Source: Acanthaster planci (taxonomy: Eukaryota; Echinodermata; Asteroidea; Valvatida; Acanthasteridae). Taken from it: 64,000 nt of DNA. Below the pieces are notes generated by a model, which was not told where the DNA came from, ran no database searches, and saw nothing but the letters and a program-made list of their open reading frames with translations. The position numbers and the translations under genes are program-made. This document shows positions 23,173-38,200 of this stretch, piece after piece (the stretch's first letter is position 1; each line of letters starts with the position of its first letter). The stretch is taken from the NCBI RefSeq assembly GCF_001949145.1, contig NW_019091536.1, positions 868,060 to 932,059 of the forward strand. The letters run 5' to 3'.

Positions 23173-24740
23173 TCCCTTTCACCAAAAAATAAATACATAA
23201 AAAGAGAAGAAAAAGAGGAAAGGGTAAGACGAAGCTAGCTCATACTGCCTGAATCGCACCACAGAGCGCATCGAATCCAAACTTTCCCTGGGCCCCTAAG
23301 CAGGCCTTGGACCCCACACCGTCATGGCGCTACACGCTCGCGGGCAGTATAACATTGCTGCTGTATTTCACGGCCCCAATCCCTTTGGTAAATCCTGGAT
23401 CTACCCTGATTTTTTTTTCAAAAAAGTCGCCACGAAACACATTAATGTTTACTTACAGAAGATTTGGAAGGTCATTTAAACAAAACTTAAAAACATTCTG
23501 CATCCGTTGGAACTTTCTGATAGGAACGGCTGCACAAACGGAACTCACACAAATGCCCCCAGGTGATATTTCATCTGTCTCCACATTTCAAACTATGGGA
23601 ACATATTAAAAGCAAGTATTTTTCTGTCAGTGTGATTTTCACCGAAGAACTGATTCCCCTGAAACTTTTAAGGACAGGGAAAAGGGAAGAGGAGGAAAGC
23701 GCTTGTTGCAGTGTTTGAACAAAAAAGAACGTAAGCTGGCTTATTGTTATAGTGTGCACCGGGCTCATTGTAATATCCAGTCCGTGAATGATGACCCGGT
23801 AAAATGCTCTGCTTGCATTTTCTAAGAGCGGTGAAAATTCTCTGTGAGAACAACTGACCCCCCCTCCTTTCACTGATGAGACACCTTTTGATCCTTGTCG
23901 GCAACCCTCTCTACGGTTTAGAGCAGACGGTTCGTAAATAATGGACCACGTTTCATAACATGAGCCTTGGCGACACCTGGTAATGAAACAGGAAACGACT
24001 CAATTTAAACAAGAAAGTCTCAGACACAGACTGGAAACCTCATATACCAGGAATCTAGCTGTAGTTTGTTAGGACGCGCACTGCAAGCGATCGCCTTACC
24101 CGTCTCTCCAGCGACATCAGGAAAAACAGTTTATTTAGCAGAATACATACGCTTTTACATGCAATATAGTACACTGTATGAATGATAGTTTATGGTAGTA
24201 TGAAATGCATCAGTAGCCTATATGTAGCTGTTTTACATAAATGAACCGACTGCCCTTCAAACCCGTATCACCACCGTCATTATTTTTGAAATGATAATCA
24301 GTATTACAAATAGACGCCGCAGCGGTCCTCCATTTCACCAATCGGTATACTCCCCCTGCGTATTTACAAAAACCGATAAACATTCACAGAATAAATACTT
24401 TAATTCCATCCGAAAGACTTGCCAAGGAAAGGCCTAAGAACATGTCTGCAACAAGACAAATGAATACTTTTTTTTTTAAATGTGACTGTCCAACTCTCCA
24501 TGAAAAATATGTATACTGCTTTCATGCTTAATTGCTTATTTGCCACAGTGTCGCTCGAGGCTGACAGAGAGATCTGCACTGGAACCCAAAAAACCAGGCC
24601 TGCCAAAAATACCGGATTATTAGAAATTTTACAACTACAAAAGTGAACCGTGGGTCCTGCCACTCTATAATAATTCACTCATATTGCAAAGTCATCTTTA
24701 TACATTAAAAAATCTAACAATGTCTGCTGTTATTTTAGGG

Positions 24741-24746
24741 TTTATT
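24741..24746 (-). other. Candidate poly(A) signal for nAChR gene 2
   Basis: AATAAA on the minus strand, about 1.3 kb beyond the gene 2 stop codon. It is the nearest canonical hexamer I found. A nearer ATTAAA variant occurs around 25250. The assignment is tentative. Confidence 0.3.
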
Positions 24747-26065
24747 TACAAGACGTTTAAATTGAAACAAAAATCACTAGTTAAGCCCTCTGAAAATATC
24801 AGTCGCCTGACCCTAATACACAGCTTTCTTGCAGTGAAGTCAGGACAACAAAGATAAGGTAGTCACAACACCAACATCAAATTCTGCTTAATTTTTGGCT
24901 AACCTTTGTACGAATCACCATGTGAAAACCACCAGCAGTGAGACAAAATGCAACGAATGACGGCGCTGTTTACAAGATCCTCCTGTGGATTCGACTGGCA
25001 TACAGGGGCATTCAGGTGAAACGGTTTCTCCAATGGCCGCCATTCTGTATGAAAAGCGCCACCACGACTCCAGCGCCCCCATCTTCAGACTGAACTACCG
25101 TGCAGTCGAACTCCACCTGCGGAACTTACAATTTGAGCGCAATCCTCCACTCAACGCCTTTTCATCCATTAAAAATTATTTGAAAGAACAAAATACTCCA
25201 AGTAACTTTTATCAAAGTTAAAATCGGTCAATTGTAGTCCAAAAGCATGTAATTTAATTCAATTATCTTACACAACTCGTTGACGGTTTTTTACCACCGT
25301 TGGAAGAAACAAAAAATTCCGATCCTCGTATAGTTTCGTAGTTCCCTACAAGAAGCGAACAGCAGTGTGTGGCATAAGCACCAAGTCTGTCGTATTATGT
25401 ACAAGTTTGTGCGGCTTAATCCCGTGGTTGGTGGTTTCAAATCGACCTTCATTTCTGGAGCCAAAAGCTCTTCCGTCCTTTTGTCGGATCAGTTTTGCTC
25501 TTCTGACTTCCTAGATAGCAAGGGCTGTCGCTGAAATCTGTTACCGTCGGTTATGCTGTGGTACCACAAACAAAAGCGACGCTTCACACACAAAACAAAT
25601 CCTCGTCCGATCAACTCTAGGATACACATGGAGTAAAATATCCAAGTCGGTCGGAACTTGTTACGCTGTCTTGCTGGTCTAATGCTTACTTCCTTTGGCA
25701 GGACTCTTGCCTCACCACCCAAGTAAAAGTGCACCGCAAATCCTCCAATCCGATATCTGTTAATTGTCCTGTATAGCAAGTGGCACAGCCGAGGGTCGCT
25801 AAAATTGGAGCACTGATTGAAAGGAATCGGCACGACGAAAATGTAGAAGGTGAAAATTGTTTCCCTTCACATTTGTTGAAACTCTAAACGCTGTTGTACA
25901 CGCGCGCTTTGGCGAGGTTCGGCGAATAGAGATGTTAGTTTGTCATTTTGGATTCTGTGAGGGATTTTTTTCAAACATTACCCAATCGACAATCATCCTT
26001 GAAGTGTTTTCATGTAACCTTGACCATAAAAAGGAAAAGCGCGAATGTGGCAAACAAAAGCCTGG

Positions 26066-26212
26066 CTACGCGCGTTGTTGTTCCTTGACCTCCTCGAATA
26101 TAAGGGGTGCGGATAGGATGATACCGCTGGTACCACATATGACACAGATGAGGAACACCCATAGGAAGATCCGGTCAATCACCGTGGCAACGTATTTCCA
26201 ATCATCTGTCAT
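26066..26212 (-). CDS. nAChR gene 2, exon 6 (M4 and C-terminus)
   Basis: It encodes [20 protein letters not shown], the rest of M4, and a short tail (EEVKEQQRA) before TAG at 26066-26068. [15 protein letters not shown] is the signature of neuronal-type alpha and beta subunits before and within M4. The acceptor is TTTCTTTGCAG; phase 0 entry. Confidence 0.96.
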   Translation of the reverse strand: MTDDWKYVATVIDRIFLWVFLICVICGTSGIILSAPLIFEEVKEQQRA

Positions 26213-29200
26213 CTGCAAAGAAATCACAAATTGAGAACACTCGTCACGCTATGTTTGTCAAGACCTCCGCTGAATTTCATGCATGGGGGCTCTTTGAATG
26301 AGGTCAGCGGCGGTTTGCAAACGTGTACACGCAAGCCAAGAATGTACAACCCTTGCAATCCTAAAGACCATTAAAATGTGTAACATTTATAGCCTGTCTG
26401 ACGACCTTGGGTAGACACACCATATCAAAAAGTCATAAGTAACTGAAAGGTGACTAGGGGAAAACATCGCAGAAGGCGATCATGGATCCTCTGTCATTGC
26501 ATACAATGAATTTTTGCAGTCTCAATTACTGAGAAATATACCCACAATTTGGCGGGCTAAAAGTTTATGCTAATGAACATCACAAAGCGTTGAGAAGTTG
26601 CGTTGTAGACTATATTGTTCTGGGCATGCGTAAAGGTCCTCATTAGGAACACTAGTTTACATTGAACAACATGACAAAAAACAAAAATAACTAACAAACA
26701 ATCTACCAACGCTCAGTAGCTGATGGTAATTTTCTTTCATTAAGTGACATGAAGTAATGTTTGCGTCAGTGCAATGACATCCTTTTGGTTTATGACGTCA
26801 CTGGTACCACACAGGTATATTCCCCATTAGCCTCTGCACGAACAGTTGGACACGTTTTGGCTCATACTTTTCTGACAAAAGTCATGTTTTTTCTTTGTTT
26901 ATGTCATCTTTTGATGATAGTAAGCTGCGATCAGTGCCCAACACTGCTTTCCATGGAGGCCCTCAGATTTACAACGTGAGTCAATGGTAAACAAGGGAGT
27001 CTCTGACAACCACCCGCATTTGCCCGCTCTGTGGAGAGGAGACAGTGAGAAGCAGTTACAGTTTTAGAGGTGGGAGGGTAAATCCAGGAGAATATTATGG
27101 GTAAAAACCCACGGAATCAGGTGGGATTGAAAACCCACTCCACATGTGGACCGAGCAGGGAATTGAACCCAGGCCGCAGAGGCGAAGGCGAGGAAAGAAC
27201 CACTAAGCCAACCAGACTGAAAAGACCCTCTTAGACTTCTGCATAAAGTTTTTAAAGCAAAAAATAGAAGAAACTTTCATGGTATTTGGAAGGAAAATTA
27301 GCAAAGGCATTGCGCACAGGGAAAAAAATGTACTACCTACCCTGCTGTAATCTTCTTCGGTTTTGAAGTGTGTCGCAATAAACCGCACGCCGTCAACGGC
27401 TTGTTTAAACTCCTTCGAATAACGGGTACCGCCGGAAGATTTGGTGGATTCGCCATCACTACCAGCCACGTCGTCCGATAGCGTCCTGAGCTTGAAGCCT
27501 GGATGATGGTTGTCGTAAATGTCCCGACCGTTACTCCGAGTCGAGTCTGCGTCCTTGTGGACGACTTCTTTCAGCTCGAAGTAATTGGGGTCTCTCTGCG
27601 TGTTTTTGTTCACCTTGCTGGGGTACCGTTGCGGGCGCTTCATGTACAAAAGGGGAGGCAGGATTTCCAGAAAGACGCGGCGTACCCAGGGTTGCATGAT
27701 GTGCGTGCTGGGAGCCCGGTAGTGGATATTGAGGACGATGACAGTGATGACAATGGACAGGGTGACCAAGACCATTGTGAAGAGAAGATACCGGCCGATG
27801 AGCGGGATGAGCAAGGAGGTAGGGGGAATGATCTCGGCGATCAGTAGCAGGAACACAGTCAGCGCCAGTAGCACCGAGATGCACAGCGTGATCTTCTCGC
27901 CGGAGTCCGAGGGGAGATAAAACACCAACACCGTCAGGAAGGAGATGAGCACACAGGGCAGGATCAAGTTGACCGTGTAGAACAACGGCTTCCTGCGGAT
28001 GATCATGTTGAAAGTGATGTCCGTGTAGATCTCGTCACAGCAGGGGTACTTCACCGTGTTCTTGGTACCAGGCGTACCGATGATATACCACTCGCCGCTC
28101 GGCCAGTAGTCTTCCAGGTCCACGTCAGGCCCGCCCAGGGGCATCAAGTCAATCAGCAGGCCGTCATAAGTCCAGGAGCCAAACTTCATGATGCACTCTT
28201 GCTCGTCAAAGGGGAAGTACCGCACATCTATTTTACACGAACTTTTGTAGATGGCCGGTGGAAGCCAATATATTGTCCCATCGGAATACACAAGAGCTTT
28301 AGTCATTAAAGTCACTTCGTATTTTCCGTCAGCACTACAGATTGCAAAAACAAAATGAGCAAAGAAACGAATAAAAAAATAAATTCAAAGTATCTTGCAC
28401 GAATTATAGGACACTGCTTATTCGAATAAAAAAGAACCCATCGAGCTTTTCCAGTCCATTATAGAAAGATTTAATCTGGTTTTCAAGAAAACATCTTGAC
28501 GGAAATCGGCGTTTGAAGTGTCATGCACCTACATTGTGTTTACACAAGACGTTGTGCAAACGGCTTCATTTCTGTACAGTCTGGTTACCGGATTTAACAC
28601 TTGACATTACTGGGGTAGCATGTGCAAATGTGATGAGTGCTTAAGACTTATAAGGGAACGAAGGTAGACAGGGCTACGCTCTTTAGGCTCTCAGATGTCA
28701 AAGTGAATGAAGTCAACGATATATAATTGGCCTGTGTGGGCGGGATATACAGTCCTTATAGTCCTGTATAGATTCATCACTATGTTAATTCACTACCACG
28801 TATATCGGCAGTACCTATTCGGCAACGGATGGTGCTGATTCATCCACATGGTGGGAATTCAACATTAAACGGTGTCTATTTAACACCAAACTTTTTTAAT
28901 TCCACACCACATGATGATGGAACAATGTTGGATGTTGCAAATTCTATGCCAACACTGCACGTTGACACCTCACGGCAATGACCCAATACTGCATAATTAT
29001 GAAACTCAATATAGCACGATGTAGAATCAACACCACACGTCGTGAATTCGGCACTCCAATTTGTTTAAGAGCCAAACTCTGTCAATCCCAATCCTTCTAT
29101 TGTCCATGACAGTAAAGTCGCAAGGCCCCTTACTTCGCCACCTTTTGTCACGTCTGACTGGTTTTCACAGTAAGTGGCGAATAGGGAAGCTGCAGTTGCG

Positions 29201-32200
29201 ACTGTACCGTCACGGACGTTGGATAGAATATTTTCTTACCTCTTTAATTTAACAAATAGAACGATCATTATGGGCTAAAAAAACCTCTCCCAAGACTGCT
29301 TATTTTCTAATTGAATGAAACGACGATGTTCTGATGCAGAAAGTGACCGCCCAAGATTGTTCACCTTTTTAAGCGGTAACTGTTTTAGGGTCACTCTTTG
29401 AAGCAATGTTAAATTTTTTAATACAAAAAATAGGAAACGCCCCCCCCCGAGCAAGTCTCGCTTGGCCCGCAGACATGCTGCACTCAGTCAAGCAAGTTAT
29501 AATGTAGCCTGGACTTACTTGTTGTAAAGAACAATATCTGGAAGCCAAATCATAAGGGCTGGGACTCGAAGAATACTGATACCGTCATAATCGTCTGGAT
29601 TCCAAGTTAGCTTGTAGTCGTTCCATTGCTGTGCAAAACATATACAGCTAACATATTACCAACATTTACACGACAGAATTTTTTGACAAACTTTACCAAA
29701 CGGCTGGAAAATTCAACATGAAATTTGGTTATCATAACTGCAAAAGTGCATCATATTGGTGTTTTGGGTAACTCTAAATTGACATGGAAACCTAAATGCT
29801 TTTGTTTCAATTTAACAAGGTCCAATGAGGTTCAACATCACCACTGTGAGAGTGAACCACTTTAAAAGTTAACCAAATATTGAAACAGCAAAGGAAAAGA
29901 AAAGGATAGGAGGTCTTCTCATGGAAGGTAAAAAATATATGTACAACCTGACCTCAAAATTACTGTTAATGATTATCATTGGTTATTTACAATGTGTTCA
30001 TAACTGTGTATGTTGAGCAGACCAACAATAACCGCATTAAAAGCATAGTTGACAGATCTGCTGCTTTGAATTAGGTCCAGTGGAAATTTCAGTCCTGTCC
30101 GTCTTGGTATTCAAAGAAACGCACAACGATAAAAGTATTCAAGGCTTAAAGGCAGAGAATACGAACCTGTTTAAGCCACACGTTCGTTGTCATTATTTGA
30201 TTTTTCTCATCCTGCAGTTGCAGAAAAGAAACAAAAATATTAAAAACAGTTTTTTATACGAATGCCCAAGAAACAGTGTTTTGGAAACAAGATAGTGGCC
30301 CAATCGTGGATAAATTCAGATGAAGACGGTTCGAAGCTGCAGGTAACAGTTCAAACGTCGTCTACAGCAATTTTCCAGAAGCGTCAGTGAGCCCGTACTT
30401 TGTCAATGGACCCGCAAGGTCTACTTTATCGTCCCATTTGTCATTACGCCCATTTTCAAAAAATATTCAGTGCATAAATTTGTTATAATACTTTATTCAA
30501 ATAGGATTTACCAGCAGAATACCTCGCAATGGGAAAGGAATATGAAGGGTTGACAGAATGATTTGGAGGGGATTTCGGCTTCTAGAAACTTGCTGATTGT
30601 TTTGACGAGATTTTTTTTTCAAGAGAGCATTTCAGTTTTTCACCACAGGCAGGGAGGTACATACAACAAGTTTTTTGAAATGCCTTTTATCTAAATGGCT
30701 CACAAACACACAGCTCGTGTATTATTCGCGCCAGAGGACATGCCATCCTTTAACATGGCATTCCCCACATGGTGTAAACAATTGAGGGCGCGACTAGTCC
30801 TCAGTTGGCACACGCTTTCGGTTGAAAAACCTCAGTTGAAAATGAGGTTGTAAATAATGTTGACATTTGAACTTACTACGTCGATGAGTTGGGACATTGT
30901 CAGTCCGAAGTCGACCACTAGCGTTTCCGTGTTGTTTCTGACTGGACGGATGAGCCGATTGTAGCCCGTGAACAGTGTGTTAAAAAGCCTTTCCTCGGCC
31001 TCGGACGCAAGGCAACCTGGGAATAGGATAGGTGTAAGAAGGTTCTCTTAGGTCAGGTAAGGTTTTAAAACCTGCTGCAGGTAACAGCTGGCACATTGTG
31101 GAACACCATAGCGGTCGCCGACTAAAACGGTACCATAAACCGACTACTGGGTAAGAAGGGTGTGTGGACACCCTGCAGGACAAAAAAACAAGACCTGTTA
31201 AAGGGTGAAAGAGCTCCGAGCGAGCCAACGGCTATCCACTATGGGCTCCTGTTAGGGCAGTTGTCACATTTGTGTGCCGATGATACCGCTGGCCGGGGCC
31301 TTAAAGGAGGATCCTTGAGAAGGTATAAAGGTAAAAAAAAGTTTGTTTGGAGGAGGTATTGTGCATTGTGTTTTTTAATTTAAAAGTGAATAGGAATGTT
31401 GAGCTTCCGCAGACGAAAAGCAAAGCAGCATATGAATTCAAATTATACGGACGTCAGTGAATCAACAAGGCCCGATGTGATCATTGAGAAAATTGATATG
31501 GTTTAATTTGCTGTTCGAGTTGTCTGTCCCCTCGAATAGCAGTCCTGTTTTTTGTGCTTTCGATATTTCAATATATATATTTAAAAATATGATGACATCA
31601 CTTAAACCGCACAGGCAATGCGTCTAAGATCTATCATGATTTGAACGGCAAGGCAGACTGGCATCAAGTCTACTGTTACTGCATTATAGTAATGATATCA
31701 CTTCTGTCTTTATACAAATACGTTGTTGCTTCGGGTGGGAAAAGTCTGCACATGGAAGGGTTGTGAAAGAGTCAAATATGGATTCGACACAGCAATATAT
31801 TTTTTCTCTTTTTTGCATGAAATGGCGTCTTTTGGCTTCTCTTCTTTTACGTTCTCCAAAATGTTGATTGCTGTAAACAAATTTGTTCCGAACACTTCTA
31901 ATCCGATCGTGTCTCTTTCAGACTCAGACAAGAAGCACTTGTTTGTATAATTTGTAATCTTGATCAATTTTTATGGTGAAACCTAACCCCTTCACATTAA
32001 AGATTGCACACTACTTATTTTTAAAGCGTATTACCGTTCACAGCAATAATAGATAGTTCCACCACAACAAACGAGATATTGCATACTGTGTGTTTGCACT
32101 TCATACATAACACGCATTTAACACCTCTGGCCGGAACAATTTACACAACGGCCAATGTGCATAAAGACGAAGGATCGACTTGGATTTCCAAAGAAATCCC

Positions 32201-35200
32201 CGGCAAACGCTTTAGGCGAAGCGGGCCCTGTTTCCCTGCTCATCTGGATTATTACGGTAGCTGTCACAATGCGATATGACCACGGCAAATTGACATGACG
32301 GCTCAAGTGTGTGGTTTCAACCACAACGAATTATATCGCGCTGAGATGGAATATAGGGGCGGTTGGAAGTTGCGGTTTTCGCACAATGGCAGCGAAATGG
32401 TAGCCATTCATAAATAATTCAAATGCCAGACAAGTAATGCCTTCAAAACGAATCAGTCTTAACAAAATCCTCGATAGTTTTAATCAGTTTGAAAGAAACA
32501 TCCGAGCATTGACTAGGGGAATTCACTGTGCCTTCAGCTTTGCCGGGTTGAGAGAGGCCGTTGCGTTCAATAGCTGTTTTGGTATGTGGACCAGCCGAAA
32601 CAGTTCTTGTCTGTACTTTATTCTCAGAAAGTGACAGCGGAAAACACAACCCCTTTGCAAACGTTCAATAATTACCGAATTAGTTTGTTGACAAATAATG
32701 AAGTTGATTCACTCTACGTTGTGGTAACCGAGACATGTGTATTGAATTTTTGTTAGCAATGATACGAGGCAATTATAAAATTCTATTAAAGATTAAAATA
32801 AAATGTTACTGTTTGAAAAAAGCTTCATTTCAAATCGATAATGTAGACTCATTTTAGAATATAAAGCTGAAGTTTATACTGTGTTGCTCTTTGATTCAGA
32901 ATTCTTTTGTAATTTAATTTCTCAGTTGCCATCATTATATCACACAAGAGTTAAAAGCTTTCCTAACAGTTTTTGTTACTTTAAAACAAGCAACCTCCAC
33001 CAGGTCTGAAAAGGGGCAAGATCAGCTTTCGTCGTCGAGATAACATTGATACATGTTGTTTTCTCTCAGACGGGACACAGGTCTGGCCTCGCGTCCATGA
33101 CTTGAATCAAAGGAGCCGGGGGCCCAGTCTGGGTACCCGTCCATTTGCCACCTCATTCCAGGATTTGATTACATTAATGAATGCCGTTATCGAGTGGGCA
33201 GGCCGAGGGGCAGAGTACTCGGGACAGGGGATCGCCATGGTAGAGGAGATGGAGTCGGGATGGGGTGTACCCCGTGGGCAAGAAGCATAGCTTCACCCTG
33301 GCGTCTATGAGTGGTTCAAGACCGGTTGGTATTCCGTCGGATGCGGCGACGTGCGGCAAGGCGTATGAATAATTTGCTAGCCCTAATGCCTGCCTGATAT
33401 TGCCTGGTGTACACACATACGGTCACGCGCCGCTCATTTCTTGCGGTGGCAAATTAAAGGTGAAATCTGACATTTGGCCCGGACCAAATTCTATCGATTT
33501 TCTTGTTCCGTTTCTCTGGGCATTGATTCGGTAAGTTCTTAGATGTGGCCATGCGTCGATGTATCGCCACATTACACGTTGTATGGTGTAGGCCTACTTG
33601 AACTGACGAAATACTGCAAGAAATGACCACATCTCCCTCAACTACAAATTAAGAGTACACAATCAATTGTACACAGGGATGGGCATAAGTGAGAACAGTT
33701 TATGCTTGGGGGGTATGAAATGAGGTGGAAATCTTTAAACACTCAACAGAAGAAAAGTGACAGTTGGGACGTGAAGGGTCATCAAATTTAGTCATTTATA
33801 TATCAACTTTGCGGTGCAGTTCACTTCAAATTGTGCAAATGCCTTGCTATGTCCAATAAACCTTTTGCGAGTTAAACAGAAATAAAATCTGGTACACTGA
33901 GTTATCTGATTTCACATAAACGTTGCAATTTGAATTTCCCAGACTAAAGACATTGTTACTATACCTCGTGATTCGGGGCAAGCTTTTGCATAGTGATCAC
34001 CATCTCTGGAATGGACTGGTTCCTTTGTGCCCTTCTTATCCTTTGAAAACAGTGTATTGAGACAAGGCGTCTCTTATGGAACAAAGGAAAAGCTTGCCCC
34101 GAATAACGAGGTATAGCAATGGTGTCTTTAGTATGAAGAATTCAAATTATGTTGAAGTGAATTTAAAGAACTCGGTGTACCAGATTTTATTCCAATTTAA
34201 CTCGCAAAAGGCTTATCCCGAACTCCCACACAAAATGCAGAATGCATGACTTGATCAGACCCCCCTTCCCCCGAGAAGGCCTCTTCTCAAGTCTGCAGAG
34301 GTCATCACCAAAAGTGGGCCAATATCTCCTTCAAGTGAGCGGGAAGAATATCTCTCCCCTTCGGTGGGGAAAAATAGATCGGCGCAAGATCGAGCTATAC
34401 TCTTCGACCAATGGGCACTTCTGAGAAGGGCAATTTATCTTCAAGATCAAACATTATTCATGGAAATGGGAGGACGCGGTGACTTTAACCACCGAATCAA
34501 CACACTTGACTTTGTTTGATCAGAGAATCCTTCTAGAGGTAAGTGAAAGGAGGAATCCTCTCCAGAAAGTCTGCCCCCGAGCGCCAAAGGGAAAAAAATT
34601 CTCCCGCGCTTCCAAATTGGGAATTATAATTCTGAAGACGCAGTCGTATCCTCCCGATGGCGTCTGTAGGCAAGGGATAATTTCTAAATGGAAATGACTT
34701 TTGATCTCAGCGCAATCCTGTTTTGAAATTACTGACCATGCACTGAGTATAGGCCTATCTAAAGATCTAATGTTTTAATTAGATTTTAACACGTGGACAG
34801 TGTAACAGAAGAAACGAGCTGAAGAAAGTAAAAAAAAATTAAACAAGGGTAAATCTTTGAATTTCGTGAAAGCACGTGTACCTGGAAGCAACAAAAGATT
34901 GGTGTCATCATTCGTCACAAAACCTGTGCTTAAGGTTTGGATTCTTTGTGTTGTTTCTACTCTGAGCCGTGAACGTGCGGGACATTCACCATGACGGAAC
35001 AGTCAAGTAATATTGTGCGGTGTAAGAGTGCCTTAGATAACGTGTCTCTCAATACGACTGATTGGCCGTATAAGAGCCACTAACAACCTTTAGTATAATG
35101 TTCTTGCGGACTGACTGAGGAGCGTTATTTCAAACCAAACCACAAGGAGGGCCCGGCCAACACACTACATATAAACAGCATCATGTTAATTCTGACATTT

Positions 35201-38200
35201 CCAGACAGAGAGGCGCTCCATCGCCGAGTATATACTTATGGAGCCCCTCAGGAAACCGAAGCAGAACATATGCAAGAAAGGACCTCCTTTCTCTCCCCCG
35301 GAAGCCTGTATCGGATGGTTCAAATCTGAAGTAACAGCTCCAATACTGACGCAGGAGAAGAGGTAACTCGCTGCTCTGACGGACCGAAGTGATTTAAAGA
35401 GAAATTCGTCACTTACTGAATGTGCGTGGAGCCAGGGGCATCCATACGGACACTATTCACTGGTTAGGGTGTCCTGCTTGAAATTACATCTTAAATTGAC
35501 AAGAATGTCCCAAAAAGCTTTCATCTCGTTTCTCTGAACCTCACTACAGAGAATAAATGACATGCGCACGCGTTTTGTGATGTACAATTGTAGGCTACTT
35601 TTTTCAAGATGTATTTTTTTTGTAGGCTACTTATTGTACACGTACGCCCAGAATAGACCTATGATGTACACTATGTAATTTCATAATATACCTTACTAGA
35701 TTTTGGCCAAAAATCGGTCACGCCTGATGATTGTTAAAACGGGCAAATCCATTTCCATTACATAATTTTAGACGGGACAAGTTCAGTTTAATTATGCAGT
35801 GCACCGATGCCCCTCTTGAATATAACCAAATTATCAGACGGAATGGTGAACGTATTTTCAGGCTTATCCCTGAGATCTCCGTAATAAGGCTGAAATATTT
35901 GCGCGTGTCCATTAGCTCTCTGCGTCCAAACGTCGTCCTTGCTCCTCGATTGTACTTTAAACAGTTGATCTTTGCTTCACCGCGTCCCGGCTGGGACCCA
36001 CTGGGGTGATGACAGCGCTCTCATATCCCGTTTCAGGCCCGTCTGCGGATGTCCAACCGGGGAGCATCGTGTTGGAGATATTTCAGTTGAGGTGAAGATA
36101 ATTGGACGGAAGCACGGCATCGAGAGCATTCAATCCTCTGTTGTCAGCTGCTTAGTTATTCTGGATCTCTCCATTTGCTCTACGTCGTCCATCCCAAATG
36201 TTACCGAAAGTCCTTTACTCTTAACATCTGAAGTTGTTATACTTGAAATGTTTTTATTTTTGAACCAGCTGCCCGCGTTATGGACAACTGTCTTAAAGCA
36301 GCGAACCATCACTATCAAATTCACGGGATCCGTGGTTTTAATAACTTAGATTGAACATCCAACTCAGCAAACATTAGGCATTGTTTGACAAAGTATGCCG
36401 CAGACAATTTCCATTCCCAAGCATTAATGCACTAGTTTGGTATACTCCCTGTTGTATAATGGATTTTTTGAAAGTGTTTCGTACGATTTGAGGGGCTCTA
36501 AAAAGAACTAATACGGAATTTTTAATATGATTTTGGAGATCGTTAGATTCCAGGAAAGTTAATGTCTAGCATTCAAGTTTTCCCTCGTGCTTTGAACGAA
36601 ATTTACACTCTGGCTAAGGGTGACAGAGATATTGTCAGTGGAGATATGTCAAGTGGCCATACGACATTCAAGGGATAAGTTCTAATGGGGGCAGATTCCG
36701 TTTTCCTTTTTTGGGGGGGGGGACTGGAAGAATGACTCTTGCTGTACTTAAAATTCATTTTTCCTTTATACCGAAGTAAATAAATTTAAAAAATTCTCCA
36801 TGGGTGAAAAGACAGCTATCAATTTTTAAACAAAACGCCCATTAAACAGAACGCGTATTTTCAATATTTTAGGAGAGAGATTTTAAAACGGAAAACCTTC
36901 AACAGAACGAAAAACCCTGCTAACTTCAAATGCAGTACATGTTCATTCTTCTGTTGTCCATCCTCACTTCGTAGTTGTGTTTATCTACGCTTGGACGTGT
37001 TCCCTCTAGAAATCCGCATCTCACCACACTGGAACAGTTCTAGACCAAACTAGACTTCAAGCGCATTTGCATTACAGCATTCTAATGACGAAATCGAAGC
37101 GGGAGATGCATCAGAAAACAAGACATGGTCCATAATGGCGTCGTACTATCGCATGACGCGTGGGCGACGGCCAGGCTACATTGCAGGCATACCTTTCGTT
37201 TGACAGCTCCCGGGTTCAGGGGGTACAGGCTCATAATTTTACCGTCACAATCAGAAGGATTTCGTTATTATTCGTATGCTTTAAAGGAACCAGGAAATAG
37301 AAAGATTTTTATAAATTTTACTAAAAACCTTTGAAATTGCATCTTCAGGTTTTAAAAACTCATTTTAAATTTTTGTTGTGCAATTTTAACCCATATTTCG
37401 ATGCTTTTTGGTTTTATGCTAATACAATTTCCATATTCATGACCAGAACTATGATGTCATTCAAGGCACTGAATCTCAATGTTGCACTGATTTGTGCACA
37501 GAAAATTTCTAGATTTTTTTACCACTGCTACGGCAGATTTTATTTTCTTTGGCAATTTATTGCTGTGTAAGTATATGGCAATAATCCAGCAAAAATCCTT
37601 TTCTCAGAAATGTTCCCTGATAGCAAATTTGGGGTTCACAATTTGAACATTGAAAACATGCATCCTGAACCATGTTTTCCTGGATTTACATCAAAGCAAA
37701 AGCGCCCTCACTTGTCCAGAAACGTTTGGTCAATTTTTAATGTTTGGAAAAGTGCACCGTTCAGTTCACGTAACTCAAAAAAGATGTCAAACAGTCTTCA
37801 TACATGGAAGAAGAGTACAGAGATACAAAAAAAAAAAGATTCCAAGAAAAATCCATTTCCTGGTTCCTTTAATACTGTGTTTTTTCAGCTCAGCAAAGGT
37901 GGGATGCACACGATCGTTTCACCTTACCACATCGTCAAATGGAATTCGTTTCGACTCTACTGTCATTCAGCGTAGGTTGTACCCAAAAAATCTAAATTCC
38001 AGAACCTTTAAATTCATTATGCTATGTGACTGTGGAACATCACAACGAAACAATAAAGTAAACATGGCCTGTGAACGACGAATTACATGCAATGATGAGA
38101 GTGTGAACAGTGTCTGAATACCAAACATAAATCTATGGCAGAAAGTAACTCTTGAAATGGTACGTGCACCGAAATACAAAATTATGCCATTTTCTTGTGT

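Larger units (their letters stand above)
18621..26065. other. Convergent intergenic region
   Basis: Apart from the ~400-bp palindrome (21541-21937), a short G/C hairpin (23147-23172) and possible poly(A) signals, I see no gene. Open frames of 60-114 codons on both strands lack family motifs, splice context or coding-like composition. Part of the right side is expected to be the 3' UTR of gene 2. Confidence 0.55.

Noticed and set aside
27503-27884. Open frames of 114 and 117 codons inside the large exon of gene 2
   Set aside because: They are shadows of the real reading frame, with no motifs of their own.
33102-33416. GC-rich stretch with a 62-codon open frame
   Set aside because: Looks locally coding-like but has no identifiable product, and the opposite strand is open as well.
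37650-38117. 155-codon plus-strand open frame in intron 1 of gene 2
   Set aside because: AT-rich, Lys-runs and no recognised domain or splice context; likely chance.
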